From JBHPCZ01 sp042573625 (GTDB taxonomy: Bacteria > Desulfobacterota > Desulfobacteria > Desulfobacterales > UBA11574): a stretch of 32,132 nucleotides of DNA. The notes under the pieces are model-generated. The model saw only the letters and a program-made list of their open reading frames with translations, was not told the DNA's origin and made no database searches. Where the stretch lies: positions 1 to 32,132 of the forward strand of contig JBHPCZ010000032.1 of NCBI GenBank assembly GCA_042573625.1. The letters are read 5' to 3'. Made by a program: the position numbers and the translations under genes. Shown in pieces: positions 24,259-32,132 of this stretch; position 1 is the stretch's first letter, and each line of letters begins with the position of its first letter.

Positions 24259-25547
24259 CGTTCAGATCTCACCGTATCGACCACGAGTGGCATCTCCGGC
24301 TCAATGTCGCCGCTCGTCACCTCGGTCATTCTTCCATCAGTGGTGCCTATGCCGACTGCAATGGCGAGAAGTTTTCCATCGCGCAGCGTCCAGACGTGCT
24401 GCAGTTTGTTGTTGGCGGTCGAGTCTTTACGCTGTTTTGACGGCGATCTGTGCCGACGTGGCAGGAGTTTATTAATTAAGCTGCCGCTGGATGGGGCCTC
24501 TTTTTCTTTAATTGGTGGGATAAAACGCAACGCCGCATTGGGCACCAGGATCGCGTTTTCCACTTTGTTGACGGTGATGTCCGACGTTGCCGTCATCCCC
24601 GGCCGTAAGGACAGATCCGAGTTGTCCACGTTCAGGACCGTTTTGTATGTGACAACCCCGTTCACGGTCTGAGAACCGTACCGTACCTGGGTGATCCGCG
24701 CCGGGAACGTCCGACCCGGGTGGGCATCGACGGTGAAAGAGGCCTCTTGTCCCTTTGTTACCTGACCCACATCGGCCTCGTCCACGTCCACATGGAGTTC
24801 CATCTGTGTCAGATCCTCGGCCAAGGTGAACAATACCGGGGCTTGAAACGAGGCGGCCACGGTCTGGCCGGGTTCCACGTTTCGCGTAAGGACAATGCCG
24901 TTAATGGGGGAATGGATGACCGTTTTTGCCAAATCCGTCTCGTCGGCTTCGAGAGTGGCTTGGGCCTGGGACACCTGCGCCCTAAAGGTGGCTTCGGTGG
25001 CCTTTGCCCGATGCAGCAGCGCCTGAGCCGCATCCAGGTCCTGCTGCGACGGCACCATGTTATTGCTCAATTCCCACACCTGCTTTAAGCGCGCCAGTTG
25101 ATCTCCCGACTCTTTGACAGTGGCCTGTGCCTCCAAAACCTTTGCCCGGGACGATTCTAAGGCAGCTTTTGATTGCAGAACCTTGGCTTTCGGCTTGTCG
25201 GTGTCCAGCCTCGCCAGAATCTGGCCGACCTTCACCCGATCATTGTAATCCACTTCGACGGTCTTGATGATACCGGACAACTCGCTGCCCACATCCACTT
25301 GGTTTGTCGGTTCCAGGACACCTGTCGCTGTTACGGTCACGATTAGGTCTCCCTGCTCAACTTTCTGGGTCTGGTACTGCATGGAGTTTGATTTTTTTGT
25401 CCCCTTCCAAACAACAGCACTTGTAACGCCCGCGATTGTCAAAAGGGCTACGATGAGCCACCGTTTCAGGTGTTTTTTGCGGTTTGAGGACTGATCAACA
25501 TCAAGGATTTGACCGATATCGAATTCCGGGTTTGTCTTCGATTTCAT
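24255..25547 (-). CDS. MacA-like periplasmic adaptor (HlyD/RND family)
   Basis: A 430-residue membrane-fusion protein. A cytoplasmic N-terminus of about 28 residues is followed by a helix (29-46). A lipoyl half-motif follows (VTVTATGVLEPTNQVDVGSE), then a coiled-coil hairpin of about 110 residues rich in Ala, Lys and Glu, the second lipoyl half (HSPINGIVLTRNVEPGQTV) and beta-barrel domains. A short basic insert near 370-390 (PRRHRSPSKQRK) is unusual and may be a linker. It starts 21 bases after the outer-membrane gene and overlaps the ATPase gene. It links the inner-membrane transporter to the outer-membrane channel. Confidence 0.93.
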
Positions 25548-25568
25548 TGCTTCCTTCCATTTCAGAAC

Positions 25569-27023
25569 TTAATTGGTGTTATCAGGTATCAGGGATTTCC
25601 ACCCACCTCCCAGGGATTTGTACAAAGCTATCAAATTCGACATCACTCCGCCCTCGCTGACTGCTAACTGATCTTGAAGTGATAACAACGACCGCTGGGC
25701 AATCAGGACATTGCCAAACTCGATGAGTCCGGACGAATACTGTTTTTGGGAAAGCTCAACAGCACGCCGGGCAGCCTCGGTCGCTTCGGTCAGCGATTGT
25801 CTGCGACGTTGTTCCTTAGCGTAGGCAACCAACGCGTTTTCGACATCCTCCAGTGCTCCGAGAACAGCGGCCTCGTATCGGATCAGGGTCTGCTGCTGCA
25901 AGGCGGATTGTACTTCAATGTTGCTCCGGATGGCGCCGGCGTCGAAAAGCGGCCAGGCAACCGTGGGGCCGATACCATGTGTTCGGCTGCCGAATAAAAA
26001 CAGGTTGTCCAGCGACAGGGCTTCAAGACCGATGGAACCGAGGAGCGAAAATCTGGGATACAGATCAGCCGTGGCAACACCGATCTGCGCCGTCTGTGCG
26101 GCCAGCTGGCGCTCCGCTCTTCGGACATCCGGCCGGCGCCGCAAGATATCGGCAGGTACGCCAACAGCCACTTCGAGAGGGGTGATTGGAATGGCTTTGC
26201 GTTCCGCTAATACATCCCTCAATGAACCCGGAGGCTGTCCGGTCAGTACGGCCAGGCGGTTCTTGGCTTGCTCAAGGCTGGTCTGTAAACCCGGTATCTG
26301 GGCCCGCGTCTGCTCGAGACTGTACCTGGCCTGTTCTACGTCCAGCTGTGTCGTCAGGCCGGCTTGACGGCGCCATCGGGTGATATTGTATGTTTCTTTC
26401 TGTGCATCCAGATTGGCTTCTGCAACCGACAGTCGGGTCTGAAATGAACGCAACTCGACATAATTCAGGGCAACTTCAGCAAGCAGGCTGACAAGCACAT
26501 CCCGCAAATCTTCTTCACTCGCCTGTAACTCGGCTCCAGCCGCTTCAACGGCACGTTTTTTCCCGCCAAACACGTCCAGCTCCCATGTCGCATCGAAGCC
26601 TGCGGCGAAGAGTTCTCTCTCTCTACCGCTTCCGGTTTCTTCGCTGCCGCGGCTCGTCCTCGCAGAGCCGCTGGCATCGATGGTCGGGAAACGGCCGGCC
26701 TGGCTGATGCCGCGGCGGGCACGGGCCTCACGAACACGTGCGCGCGCCTCTTTAAGATCAAGATTTCCTGCAACCGCAGATTCAACTAGGTTCGTTAGTA
26801 CAGGATCATCGAGAATCGACCACCAATCGGCCAATGCTCCTTTGTTTAGATGGTCCCCGACCAGGCCGCTTTTCGCCGGGGTATGCCACGCTTCGGGCAT
26901 GGGTGTGTCGGGTGGCACATAATCGGGTCCAACAGCCGCGCACCCGGCAAAAATGAACAGCATCAGCGCCGCAGGTAAAAGTACCCCAAATCGGACAGAG
27001 GCTATTTTAAGAAGTAAGTTCAT
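25569..27023 (-). CDS. NodT/TolC-type outer-membrane efflux lipoprotein
   Basis: A 484-residue outer-membrane factor. From the ATG at 27023 a signal peptide leads to the lipobox FAGC (Cys about residue 26). Mature AAVGPDYVPP is typical of the NodT branch. Two repeated OEP domains follow, with LTNLVESAVAGNLDLKEARARVREARA and RRPDVRRAERQLAAQTAQIGVA. The longer frame to 27167 adds 48 residues before the signal peptide and overlaps the sensor gene, so I reject it. The ribosome-binding site at 27023 is weak, which could mean coupling to the sensor gene 113 bases upstream. It provides the outer-membrane exit for the MacAB-type pump. Confidence 0.92.
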   Translation of the reverse strand: MNLLLKIASVRFGVLLPAALMLFIFAGCAAVGPDYVPPDTPMPEAWHTPAKSGLVGDHLNKGALADWWSILDDPVLTNLVESAVAGNLDLKEARARVREARARRGISQAGRFPTIDASGSARTSRGSEETGSGRERELFAAGFDATWELDVFGGKKRAVEAAGAELQASEEDLRDVLVSLLAEVALNYVELRSFQTRLSVAEANLDAQKETYNITRWRRQAGLTTQLDVEQARYSLEQTRAQIPGLQTSLEQAKNRLAVLTGQPPGSLRDVLAERKAIPITPLEVAVGVPADILRRRPDVRRAERQLAAQTAQIGVATADLYPRFSLLGSIGLEALSLDNLFLFGSRTHGIGPTVAWPLFDAGAIRSNIEVQSALQQQTLIRYEAAVLGALEDVENALVAYAKEQRRRQSLTEATEAARRAVELSQKQYSSGLIEFGNVLIAQRSLLSLQDQLAVSEGGVMSNLIALYKSLGGGWKSLIPDNTN

Positions 27024-27135
27024 GACTTGTTCACATTTCAAGTGACTGTTTCCCAAATATTTTTCCGTCGGCTCAGGCACTTTTTCATTGGCTGCGCCTG
27101 TCTCCAAAAATATCGGAATGATTTTACAGTTCCGC

Positions 27136-27618
27136 TCAGGGATTTTCATGACGAGGTAATTTTTCATCGGACGGCAGACGGCTGCCCCGTGTGTGTCGTG
27201 GAAAATTCCTCAGATGTTGGGCCAAAGCCTTTCTCTCTTCCTGACTGAATTGCCTCGCCAATTCAGTGGTTGCATCTGCCAAACGCCGCTTCATGAGACT
27301 ACGCAGTTCGTGTAATTTTTCAACTTGAAGCCGGTAGCCGGGTTCATCAAATTCAGGTGCGGATAAAAGACTCATCGCTTCTTCTCTCGCTTCTCGGATC
27401 TGGTCGTATGCATCCCGATTGTTCAGATGGACCCTTTCCACTGTTTCAAGAAACAGCGCTGCCTTGTCCCCGGGCAATTTTGACGCAAATTCTTTCACGG
27501 ACTTTTGAACAAAGTGTTCTATATGGAAGCGGTGCGACACATCGCCAATGACTACACCAACAAGCAAAACATTGAGGAGAAGTGAACTGAAAATCAATAT
27601 TTTCATCTTTTTACTCAT
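27136..27618 (-). CDS. Periplasmic heavy-metal sensor, CnrX/Spy-like
   Basis: A 160-residue protein with a short N-terminal membrane anchor (about 6-25). The remainder is predicted helical: KEFASKLPGDKAALFLETVERV, then a long helical region with EARE and LHELRSLMKRRLADATTELARQFSQEERKALAQHLR. This matches the heavy-metal-resistance (CnrX/Spy/CpxP-like) family, which senses metals or misfolding in the periplasm. His residues near 29-35 (HRFHIEH) may bind metal. It overlaps the anti-sigma gene by 4 bases. The tail is basic and polar. Confidence 0.85.
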   Translation of the reverse strand: MSKKMKILIFSSLLLNVLLVGVVIGDVSHRFHIEHFVQKSVKEFASKLPGDKAALFLETVERVHLNNRDAYDQIREAREEAMSLLSAPEFDEPGYRLQVEKLHELRSLMKRRLADATTELARQFSQEERKALAQHLRNFPRHTRGSRLPSDEKLPRHENP

Positions 27619-28064
27619 AGTACATCTCCTTCATAATTTAGAAAATTTTCCAGGTTGGTTTCATATTGTTCTGCGGAAGCGTACCCTGAAGGATTTGAAA
27701 AACCTATTGTAAATCCGATGATCAAAGCAAAAACAAGCGAAACAGCAACCGCCGCAAGTGCACGCCTGGACAAACTGAATTCCCGAAGTACCTCCGAGAA
27801 GAACACGCCAAGATTGCGTTGTGCTTTTTTCTTCCCGGGCAAAGCGGCTGCGACAATTCGTCCTGCCAGGCCGCTGCTCGGTTCTTCATATTTCCTAGTT
27901 CTGAGAACCCCTTCAAAACGTTCCTCGTCTTCCACTAATTTGTGAAGTTCAGGAGAACTATCCAGAGCCTTCAGCCCTGAAGATCTTATGTCTTTTGGCC
28001 AACACCGAACATCAGCGCCGTACAGAATCAGTTTTTCCTTGAACTGTTCAAAGTCCATTGTCAT
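27615..28064 (-). CDS. Anti-sigma-factor-like membrane protein
   Basis: A 149-residue protein. An N-terminal cytoplasmic domain (about 1-100) without a zinc motif is followed by one membrane helix (about 101-121, LAAVAVSLVFALIIGFTIGF) and a short periplasmic tail. A CGW-like segment, RCWPKDIRS, near 20-28 is reminiscent of other proteobacterial anti-sigma proteins. It overlaps the sigma gene start-stop (ATGA), the classic arrangement for an anti-sigma factor (compare CnrY). GGAGG precedes the ATG at 28064. The binding partner is inferred from operon position. Confidence 0.8.
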   Translation of the reverse strand: MTMDFEQFKEKLILYGADVRCWPKDIRSSGLKALDSSPELHKLVEDEERFEGVLRTRKYEEPSSGLAGRIVAAALPGKKKAQRNLGVFFSEVLREFSLSRRALAAVAVSLVFALIIGFTIGFSNPSGYASAEQYETNLENFLNYEGDVL

Positions 28065-28630
28065 CGTGAACCTCCGCCAAGATATCGTTTGACTTTGTCC
28101 TTCAATGTCGTTTTGGCGCGCATAACGAGAGATTGCAAAGCCTTCACCTTCACGCCAATGATTTGGGCCGCCTCATTATTACTTAATCCTTCATAAAAGC
28201 ATAGGTTAACCGCCAGCTGCTGTCTTTCTGGCAATTCTTGTATAAATCGCTCCAATACAGCCTGTTTTTGATGCACATCGAATAAGATGTCCGGCCCGGG
28301 ATTTTCGTCTGCGAACTCTATGTTTTCGGGTAAGTTTATCAACTTTTTCTTCTTGCGGTGATCAAAGCACAGGTTTATGACTACCCGATAAAACCAGGTG
28401 GTGAATTTGGCTCGTTTACCGGGATCCCAAAGATTCGGCCTGTCCCATAGTTTTAGAAACGCTTCCTGCACAATGTCCTCTGCGTCGTCCTTTCTGGAAA
28501 CAAGGCGATAGGCAATACGATAGAATCGATTTGAGTGACGATCTACAATTGCAGCAAAGGCTTCATGACTCCCCTCCTGTATCTGGCAGATCAGGGATTC
28601 GTCATCCATATGCAAGCGCTTTACGTCCAT
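28061..28630 (-). CDS. ECF-type RNA polymerase sigma factor
   Basis: An ECF sigma-70 protein of about 189 residues. Region 2 (DDESLICQIQEGSHEAFAAIVDRHSNRFYRIAYRLVSRKDDAEDIVQEAFLKLW region) has the DAEDIVQE signature; region 4 has LPERQQLAVNLCFYEGLSNNEAAQIIG. The true start is uncertain: I chose the ATG at 28630, but 28609 and 28657 are alternatives, and the frame opens up to 28777 without a good ribosome-binding site. It heads the sigma/anti-sigma/sensor/efflux gene series and should recruit polymerase to its own promoter and others, when released by the anti-sigma protein. Confidence 0.9.
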   Translation of the reverse strand: MDVKRLHMDDESLICQIQEGSHEAFAAIVDRHSNRFYRIAYRLVSRKDDAEDIVQEAFLKLWDRPNLWDPGKRAKFTTWFYRVVINLCFDHRKKKKLINLPENIEFADENPGPDILFDVHQKQAVLERFIQELPERQQLAVNLCFYEGLSNNEAAQIIGVKVKALQSLVMRAKTTLKDKVKRYLGGGSR

Positions 28631-29261
28631 ATTCACTGATATCTGGCCTTCCGCCATGGTCTGATGAAAAAGCATCTCTTTTCCCGCCGGCACCTGAGCC
28701 GACAATTCCTGCCGTGAGAATCCGTCACGCAGCCGGTCTCCGTAAAATGCGTTAGCCGCGGACCACACGTCCAGCATAACAAATCAGTGCCGATATGGTC
28801 ATTCTTTTTCTCATGATTGTTTCCAAGGGTCCTAAGCATGCTTATATGTACTAATACGAACGAAAATTGAAAAGTCTTCGCTCTTTTTTTCTTTAATTAT
28901 ACCAAACCATCGGTCATCGCGTCGACTTAACCTTAAATCTTTTGATATTGTAGTAAGTTAGGGAAGGCAGCTGCCGATTGCCAGTATCCTATGCGCTGGA
29001 TTTGGTGTAAGTATAGATGAAAGAAGGAATGGATATATGCATTAGGGCTTTTATCTCAAAACTGGTCTTGAAACGGGAGATTACTGAGACTATCCGGGAT
29101 GTGCTTGATTAAAGATGCCTTGCAAGTATCCCCTTTTACTCAAAAAAAGATACGTTAATGATATCTCAAAAATCATTCCCTGTCCACTTTGGTAATTTCT
29201 TGCCATAAGCCCAACCCAACATTAATTTGTCTCAGTTACACATATCCCAAAGTCCACAAAA

Positions 29262-29335
29262 AATCAAAAAGGCAAACCCTGTGGAATGGATTTGCTCTTA
29301 TTGAAAAACGATATTTCAAATGTTTTAGGTTCCTG
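29262..29335 (+). repeat. Hairpin repeat family, copy 2
   Basis: AAGGCAAA (29269-29276), a CCTGT-containing loop, then TTTGCTCTT (29291-29299) and TTATTGA with a GATATTTCA tail. It is an imperfect copy; the second arm has one extra base. It aligns with copies 1 and 3. Confidence 0.55.
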
Positions 29336-29468
29336 ATATATTTAAAATAATGGCAGCTACTTGAGGCACAAAAGTTTGATGTACTTGTCCAAAATCCTCA
29401 GTAAAAAATAATCTTATAATCAACTTGACTTTGTTCAACAACATCTTATTATTCAAACAATCAATAAA

Positions 29469-29491
29469 GGCCCGTTCTTAATTGGCGGGCC
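29469..29491 (+). promoter_or_regulatory. GC-rich hairpin in the cold-shock leader
   Basis: GGCCCG (29469-29474) and CGGGCC (29486-29491) form a strong hairpin about 90 bases upstream of the csp start. Cold-shock genes often have structured leaders controlling translation. The following GGTTTCGTT is a poor terminator tail. Confidence 0.4.
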
Positions 29492-29578
29492 GGTTTCGTT
29501 CTGAAGGAAAGATTCATTTGTCAAAGCGGCAACCTGAAGTTTGGAACTATGAGAATTTTTTGAAAGGAGGGTGTCACT

Positions 29579-29779
29579 ATGACTAATGGAATCGTAAAAT
29601 GGTTTAACAGTAGCAAAGGCTATGGCTTCATTGAGCAGGAAGATGGTCCGGATGTATTTGTTCATCATTCAGGAATCAATGCAACAGGCTTCAAGACTCT
29701 TTATGAAGGCGACAGCGTTACCTTCGACATTGAACAGGGGCAAAAAGGTCCTGCCGCAGTAAATGTCACTGCGGTTTAG
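29579..29779 (+). CDS. CspA-family cold-shock protein
   Basis: A 66-residue single cold-shock domain. RNP1 is KGYGFIE and RNP2 is VFVHHSGI. VKWFNSSKGYGF at the N-terminus and the C-terminal GPAAVNVTAV are typical. It binds single-stranded RNA/DNA and melts RNA structure. A strong AAAGGAGGG site precedes the ATG. A leader hairpin lies upstream and an intrinsic terminator downstream, so it is likely monocistronic. Confidence 0.97.
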   Translation: MTNGIVKWFNSSKGYGFIEQEDGPDVFVHHSGINATGFKTLYEGDSVTFDIEQGQKGPAAVNVTAV

Positions 29780-29796
29780 CTCGCACTTTTAATCAG

Positions 29797-29840
29797 AATA
29801 AGGGCATTCCCCAAAATATGAGGGATTGCCCTTATTTTAT
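29797..29840 (+). terminator. Rho-independent terminator of the cold-shock gene
   Basis: AATAAGGGCA (29797-29806) pairs perfectly with TGCCCTTATT (29827-29836), with a weaker inner extension TTCCC/GGGAT. TTTAT follows. It begins 17 bases after the csp stop. Its arms resemble the hairpin repeat family. Confidence 0.88.
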
Positions 29841-29857
29841 AGTAAGGGAATTTTCCC

Positions 29858-30109
29858 ATGTTTTATGAAGCAATATTTCAGCCGTCAAAAAAGATGAATT
29901 ACAATACAGATGCAAAAAAACTTGCAGGCAAGAAAATTGCCGTACAAGATGGGTGGATAGTCAAAGATGGACCTTATAAGGGACAGAATTGTTTTTATAT
30001 TCCAAACACTACAGTAGGTTGGATTCCTCAATGTGATCTGAAAGGGTTAAAACCGACATCCTTTGTCATGTGGAAGGAAATTTTTAGAAGTATAGGGCTT
30101 GGCAATTAA
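29858..30109 (+). CDS. Small hypothetical protein, 83 aa
   Basis: I recognise no named family. The sequence is basic and aromatic: KIAVQDGWIVKDGPYKGQNCFYIPNTTVGWIPQCDLKG looks like a folded beta-rich protein. AAGGGA lies about 12 bases before the ATG at 29858, farther than ideal; an ATG at 29894 is an alternative. GGGAATTTTCCC just before the start is a palindrome. It sits after the csp terminator, so its own promoter is needed. Composition is gene-like but the call is moderate. Confidence 0.55.
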   Translation: MFYEAIFQPSKKMNYNTDAKKLAGKKIAVQDGWIVKDGPYKGQNCFYIPNTTVGWIPQCDLKGLKPTSFVMWKEIFRSIGLGN

Positions 30110-30429
30110 TCCCAAGGTGGTTTCTGGCTTGAGGCAGATCTTGAATAAAAGATTGGCCCTATTGGAAAAACAATATCACACGATGGTTACGGACATGATA
30201 TGTGCATTTTTATTTCAGGTATCAAAGGTGACGGGGTGATGATCTTATACCAAAACCATCACATTTTAAGTGTATAAAATAGAAGATACAAGGCAGAATC
30301 ACCAATCTATCTCTAGGCAAATTGGAAAGTGCTTTTAGCTGTATCCTTGAATTTTAAAATTTGTCGCCAGCGGGGAGATAAATCCCCCTGTACCCCCTGA
30401 ATAATCAAATGTTCAAATAGCCAAATTGT
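30110..30429. other. Intergenic region before the PEGA protein gene
   Basis: No gene seen. A degenerate hairpin-repeat tail appears at about 30160-30200 (CCTATTGGAAAAACAATATC). Near 30374 GGGGAGATAAATCCCC forms a short hairpin just past the stop of the minus-strand gene; it lacks a T-run, so a terminator call would be weak. Confidence 0.45.
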
Positions 30430-31647
30430 CTATCTTCGGGAACGCACCGCAAATGCCCGAACGTCGTAGGAAGCGTCTTGGCTGCACCAGTTCTTGTAGC
30501 CGCCACCGAAATAAAAGAACCAAGCTGACGACGCCCCCTTGGTTTCTCCTGACCATATGTACCACCCAGTGGTTTCTAGTAATGGCGTCAAGTTGCGTGT
30601 CCCTGTATCTTTTTGGTATAGCGTCCTAAGTTCTTCCCCTGTCGGCATGCGCCAACCACCGCCATCAACGTTCAGGCTTTCAATCCATTTTTGGGCATCG
30701 TCCCATTTTGTATTTCTATCAGGTCCGGCGACCCATTCAAGACCTGACTGTGTGTTCTTTACCACCCCGGTTTTATACTTAATGAACTGACCACCGGCTT
30801 TAGAGCCGATTGGCTCAGCAATAACCGCAGGAGCAGCGGATTTCTCGATAACTACAGGGCCGGTTGGCTCCGCTACAACTGCAGGGGCAGCTGATTCCTC
30901 GACAACCGCAGGGCCGGTTGGCTCCGCTACAACTGCAGGGGCAGCTGATTCCTCGACAACTACAGGGCCGGTTGGCTCCGCTGCAACTGCAGGGGCAGCT
31001 GATTCCTCGACAACCGCAGGGCCGGTTGGCTCCGCTGCAACTGCAGGGGCAGCGGATTCCTCGGCAACCGCAGGGCCGGTTGATTCTGTGATAATTCTTC
31101 CTTTTTTGAAATGCCCCTTCAATTTCAAAGTTTCATTTGGATTAAGCTTAAAGGAGTCAGTTAACGTTTTTCCTTTGAAAACGAATTTAACAGTATGGTG
31201 GCCCACAGGGAAATTTCTAACCTTTTTATCAGTTTCCCCTATCTCTTTATCATCAATATATGCAATTGCTTTCAAAGGAACACTTCTCAGAATAAAAGTT
31301 CCCACCTCTTGAACAAAAGCGGTATCTTTTTCTGGAACCATATCTTCAATCTTTACATCTGGGGCTGTGAATTGAATCTCAACTTCAACTGTCTGACCAT
31401 CTAAAACAGTAACAAGCTTATCTGCCTGTCCAAAACCAGTTTTTGTTGCCTTGATATTATAGTCCCCAGGAGGCAACCCTTCTATAAACATTCCGTTATC
31501 ATCACTTGTGGTCGTTCCTTTAAAATCATTATTTAACCAGATGCGAACCTCTGGCTCACAAGTTATTTGGATATCACCACCGGCCAGAACCGTGTGCGCC
31601 ATGAATAAAAAGACAAACAGCGAGCATGAAAATACAAACCTTCTCAT
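30430..31647 (-). CDS. Secreted PEGA / tandem-repeat / DUF1566 protein
   Basis: A 405-residue exported protein. Signal peptide 1-22 (cut after HTVLA). A PEGA-type beta domain covers about 25-95 (LPPGDYNIKATKTGF) and a second related domain about 105-185. Residues about 188-285 are an Ala-Pro-Val-Glu-rich tandem repeat of 18 residues (PTGPAVVEESAAPAVVAE). The C-terminus (about 297-405) is DUF1566-like: GLEWVAGPD, GWRMPTGEELRTLY, WYIWSGE and VRAFAVRSR. DUF1566 folds resemble C-type lectin/FGE domains; ligand binding is possible. An AGGAG site precedes the ATG at 31647. It probably acts at the outer surface or in the periplasm. No neighbour explains its job. Confidence 0.88.
   Translation of the reverse strand: MRRFVFSCSLFVFLFMAHTVLAGGDIQITCEPEVRIWLNNDFKGTTTSDDNGMFIEGLPPGDYNIKATKTGFGQADKLVTVLDGQTVEVEIQFTAPDVKIEDMVPEKDTAFVQEVGTFILRSVPLKAIAYIDDKEIGETDKKVRNFPVGHHTVKFVFKGKTLTDSFKLNPNETLKLKGHFKKGRIITESTGPAVAEESAAPAVAAEPTGPAVVEESAAPAVAAEPTGPVVVEESAAPAVVAEPTGPAVVEESAAPAVVAEPTGPVVIEKSAAPAVIAEPIGSKAGGQFIKYKTGVVKNTQSGLEWVAGPDRNTKWDDAQKWIESLNVDGGGWRMPTGEELRTLYQKDTGTRNLTPLLETTGWYIWSGETKGASSAWFFYFGGGYKNWCSQDASYDVRAFAVRSRR
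30795..31090 (-). repeat. 54-bp in-frame tandem repeats
   Basis: GGGCCGGTTG recurs at 30857, 30911, 30965, 31019 and 31073, exactly 54 bases apart, with a diverged sixth copy at about 30803. Adjacent copies differ at only a few positions, so expansion or contraction by slippage would keep the frame and change the linker length by 18 residues. Confidence 0.95.
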
Positions 31648-31784
31648 CTTTAACTCCTATCTATACATGAAAATTTTTCTGATACTCCCTTTGGACAAAT
31701 AATCCTGTGGTTGAAAAGTATAGATATCCAAAAACGCAACTTTCAACCCACCCATTCGGATTACATATATATAGAAATTTGCAA

Positions 31785-31855
31785 AAAATCAATAAAGGCA
31801 AATTCTGTAAAACGGATTTGCCTTTATTGAGATGTGATATCACAAAAATCTTAGA
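31785..31855 (+). repeat. Hairpin repeat family, copy 3
   Basis: AATAAAGGCAAAT (31791-31803) and ATTTGCCTTTATT (31816-31828) are a perfect 13-bp inverted repeat with a 12-base loop, followed by GAGATGTGATATCAC. This is the best-preserved copy. On the minus strand a T-run follows, so it might also stop transcription. Confidence 0.65.
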
Positions 31856-31906
31856 CTCCCGACAATTGCAGTTTTATTGCAGATAGTCCAACAGCTATGG
31901 TTTTGC

Positions 31907-31960
31907 GATATCTTTTGAATATGTCAGAAAATCACGTGCTTGCTATTTGCACCTCGTTGC
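31907..31960 (+). repeat. Dispersed repeat, copy B (uninterrupted)
   Basis: Aligned without gaps to 20317-20370, 46 of 54 identical. It continues TTGCAGCTATC where copy A has the 108-bp insertion, so it acts as the empty site for that element. Confidence 0.65.
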
Positions 31961-32080
31961 AGCTATCACCAGCTTTTGCGATTCAACAATGCGTATCGTA
32001 TACATGAACTTCTATGTGATAAAAAGTTTTTGATTTGAGTTTGCAAGCTAGAATTGCTAGTCATTCAAAGGCCGTAAGAA

Positions 32081-32132
32081 ATGGATGATCAGGTTTTAAA
32101 GCGTGTGCTGTTTGAGTGGTTTAAGGATCGTT
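32081..32132 (+). CDS. Partial gene running off the right edge
   Basis: ATG at 32081 opens MDDQVLKRVLFEWFKDR with no stop before the window ends. Its first codons are duplicated at 7632-7682 as a truncated frame. The N-terminus (L-K-R-V-L-F-E-W) resembles starts of AAA/DUF4143-type ATP-binding proteins, but 17 residues are too few to decide. No strong ribosome-binding site; AAGGCC is near. Confidence 0.5.
   Translation, partial: MDDQVLKRVLFEWFKDR

Larger units (their letters stand above)
28631..29578. other. Long intergenic region between sigma factor and cold-shock genes
   Basis: About 950 bases with no firm gene. It must contain the sigma operon promoter; I saw GGAAAC near 28824-28829 on the minus strand as a loose ECF -35 candidate and a palindrome AAGCATGCTT at about 28836. 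A 31-codon frame (ATG at 29017, stop 29110-29112) has no clear site and may be chance or a gene tail. A hairpin repeat copy lies at about 29262-29335. A GC-rich hairpin at 29469-29491 precedes the cold-shock gene. Confidence 0.45.

Noticed and set aside
27024..27167. N-terminal extension of the outer-membrane efflux lipoprotein
   Set aside because: It would put 48 residues before a clear lipoprotein signal peptide and overlap the sensor gene.
28631..28777. Longer start for the ECF sigma factor
   Set aside because: The added residues do not resemble sigma region 2 and no ribosome-binding site precedes 28777; kept only as a stated alternative.
29017..29112. 31-codon plus-strand ORF in the sigma/csp gap
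   Set aside because: Gene-like amino acids, but no ribosome-binding site and too short to judge; could be a gene tail.
30430..30560. Variable region of a diversity-generating retroelement
   Set aside because: DUF1566 fold fits, but no reverse transcriptase, template repeat or adenine-rich copy is in the window.
30864..31091. 75-codon plus-strand repeat-rich frame
   Set aside because: It is the antisense shadow of the 54-bp tandem repeats in the PEGA/DUF1566 gene.

Overview
The window looks like a chromosomal segment from an anaerobic, probably sulfate-reducing, Desulfobacterota (deltaproteobacterial) bacterium. The evidence is a Ni-type carbon monoxide dehydrogenase, a complete six-gene Na+-translocating Nqr operon, a ferredoxin:thioredoxin-reductase-like protein beside a glutaredoxin, a rubredoxin fused to a membrane domain, and an OsmC-family gene interrupted by an in-frame TGA where the family's catalytic cysteine belongs. 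The last is best read as selenocysteine. No rRNA, tRNA, CRISPR array or complete transposase gene was seen. The organism assignment is inference from gene content.

Layout. 1-474 has no gene but holds one copy of a hairpin repeat. 475-8610 is a minus-strand block of stress, redox and central-metabolism genes: GNAT/nitrilase fusion, Sec-containing OsmC, hotdog thioesterase, AhpF/TrxB-like flavoprotein, rubredoxin-membrane fusion, citrate synthase, Fur/PerR-type repressor and a small CxxC protein. 8611-9113 is a divergent intergenic region with a candidate promoter and perfect hairpin. 9114-14879 is nqrABCDEF on the plus strand. Convergent with it are the FTR-like protein, a glutaredoxin and a nitroreductase (14876-16143, minus). 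A regulatory intergenic region (Fur/PerR-like box, inverted repeat, long hairpin) separates these from plus-strand cooS (16421-18448), which ends in a clear intrinsic terminator. A PAS sigma-54 activator faces it (18641-20035, minus).

20036-20551 is gene-poor and contains a 108-bp MITE-like insertion whose paralogous empty site survives at about 31.96 kb. From 28.6 kb down to 20.55 kb on the minus strand is a long, tightly packed gene series: ECF sigma factor, membrane anti-sigma-like protein, periplasmic CnrX/Spy-like sensor, NodT/TolC-type outer-membrane lipoprotein, MacA adaptor, MacB-type ATPase and MacB-type permease. Less certain companions follow: a 34-aa membrane peptide, an unknown 167-aa protein, a histidine-rich possible b-type cytochrome and an NfeD-like protein. 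This resembles a CnrYXH-type envelope or metal signalling cassette placed in front of a MacAB-TolC-type efflux pump.

The right end (28.8-32.1 kb) has a cold-shock gene with its terminator, a small unknown ORF, a secreted PEGA/repeat/DUF1566 protein, more copies of the hairpin repeat, and the start of a gene running off the edge. That gene's first 17 codons are partly duplicated as a dead remnant at 7.63 kb.

The strongest candidates for new biology are the UGA/SECIS OsmC selenoprotein, NqrA with two intact [4Fe-4S] motifs, the FTR-like/glutaredoxin pair, the ECF-controlled MacAB operon with its accessory membrane genes, and the structured cooS leader.
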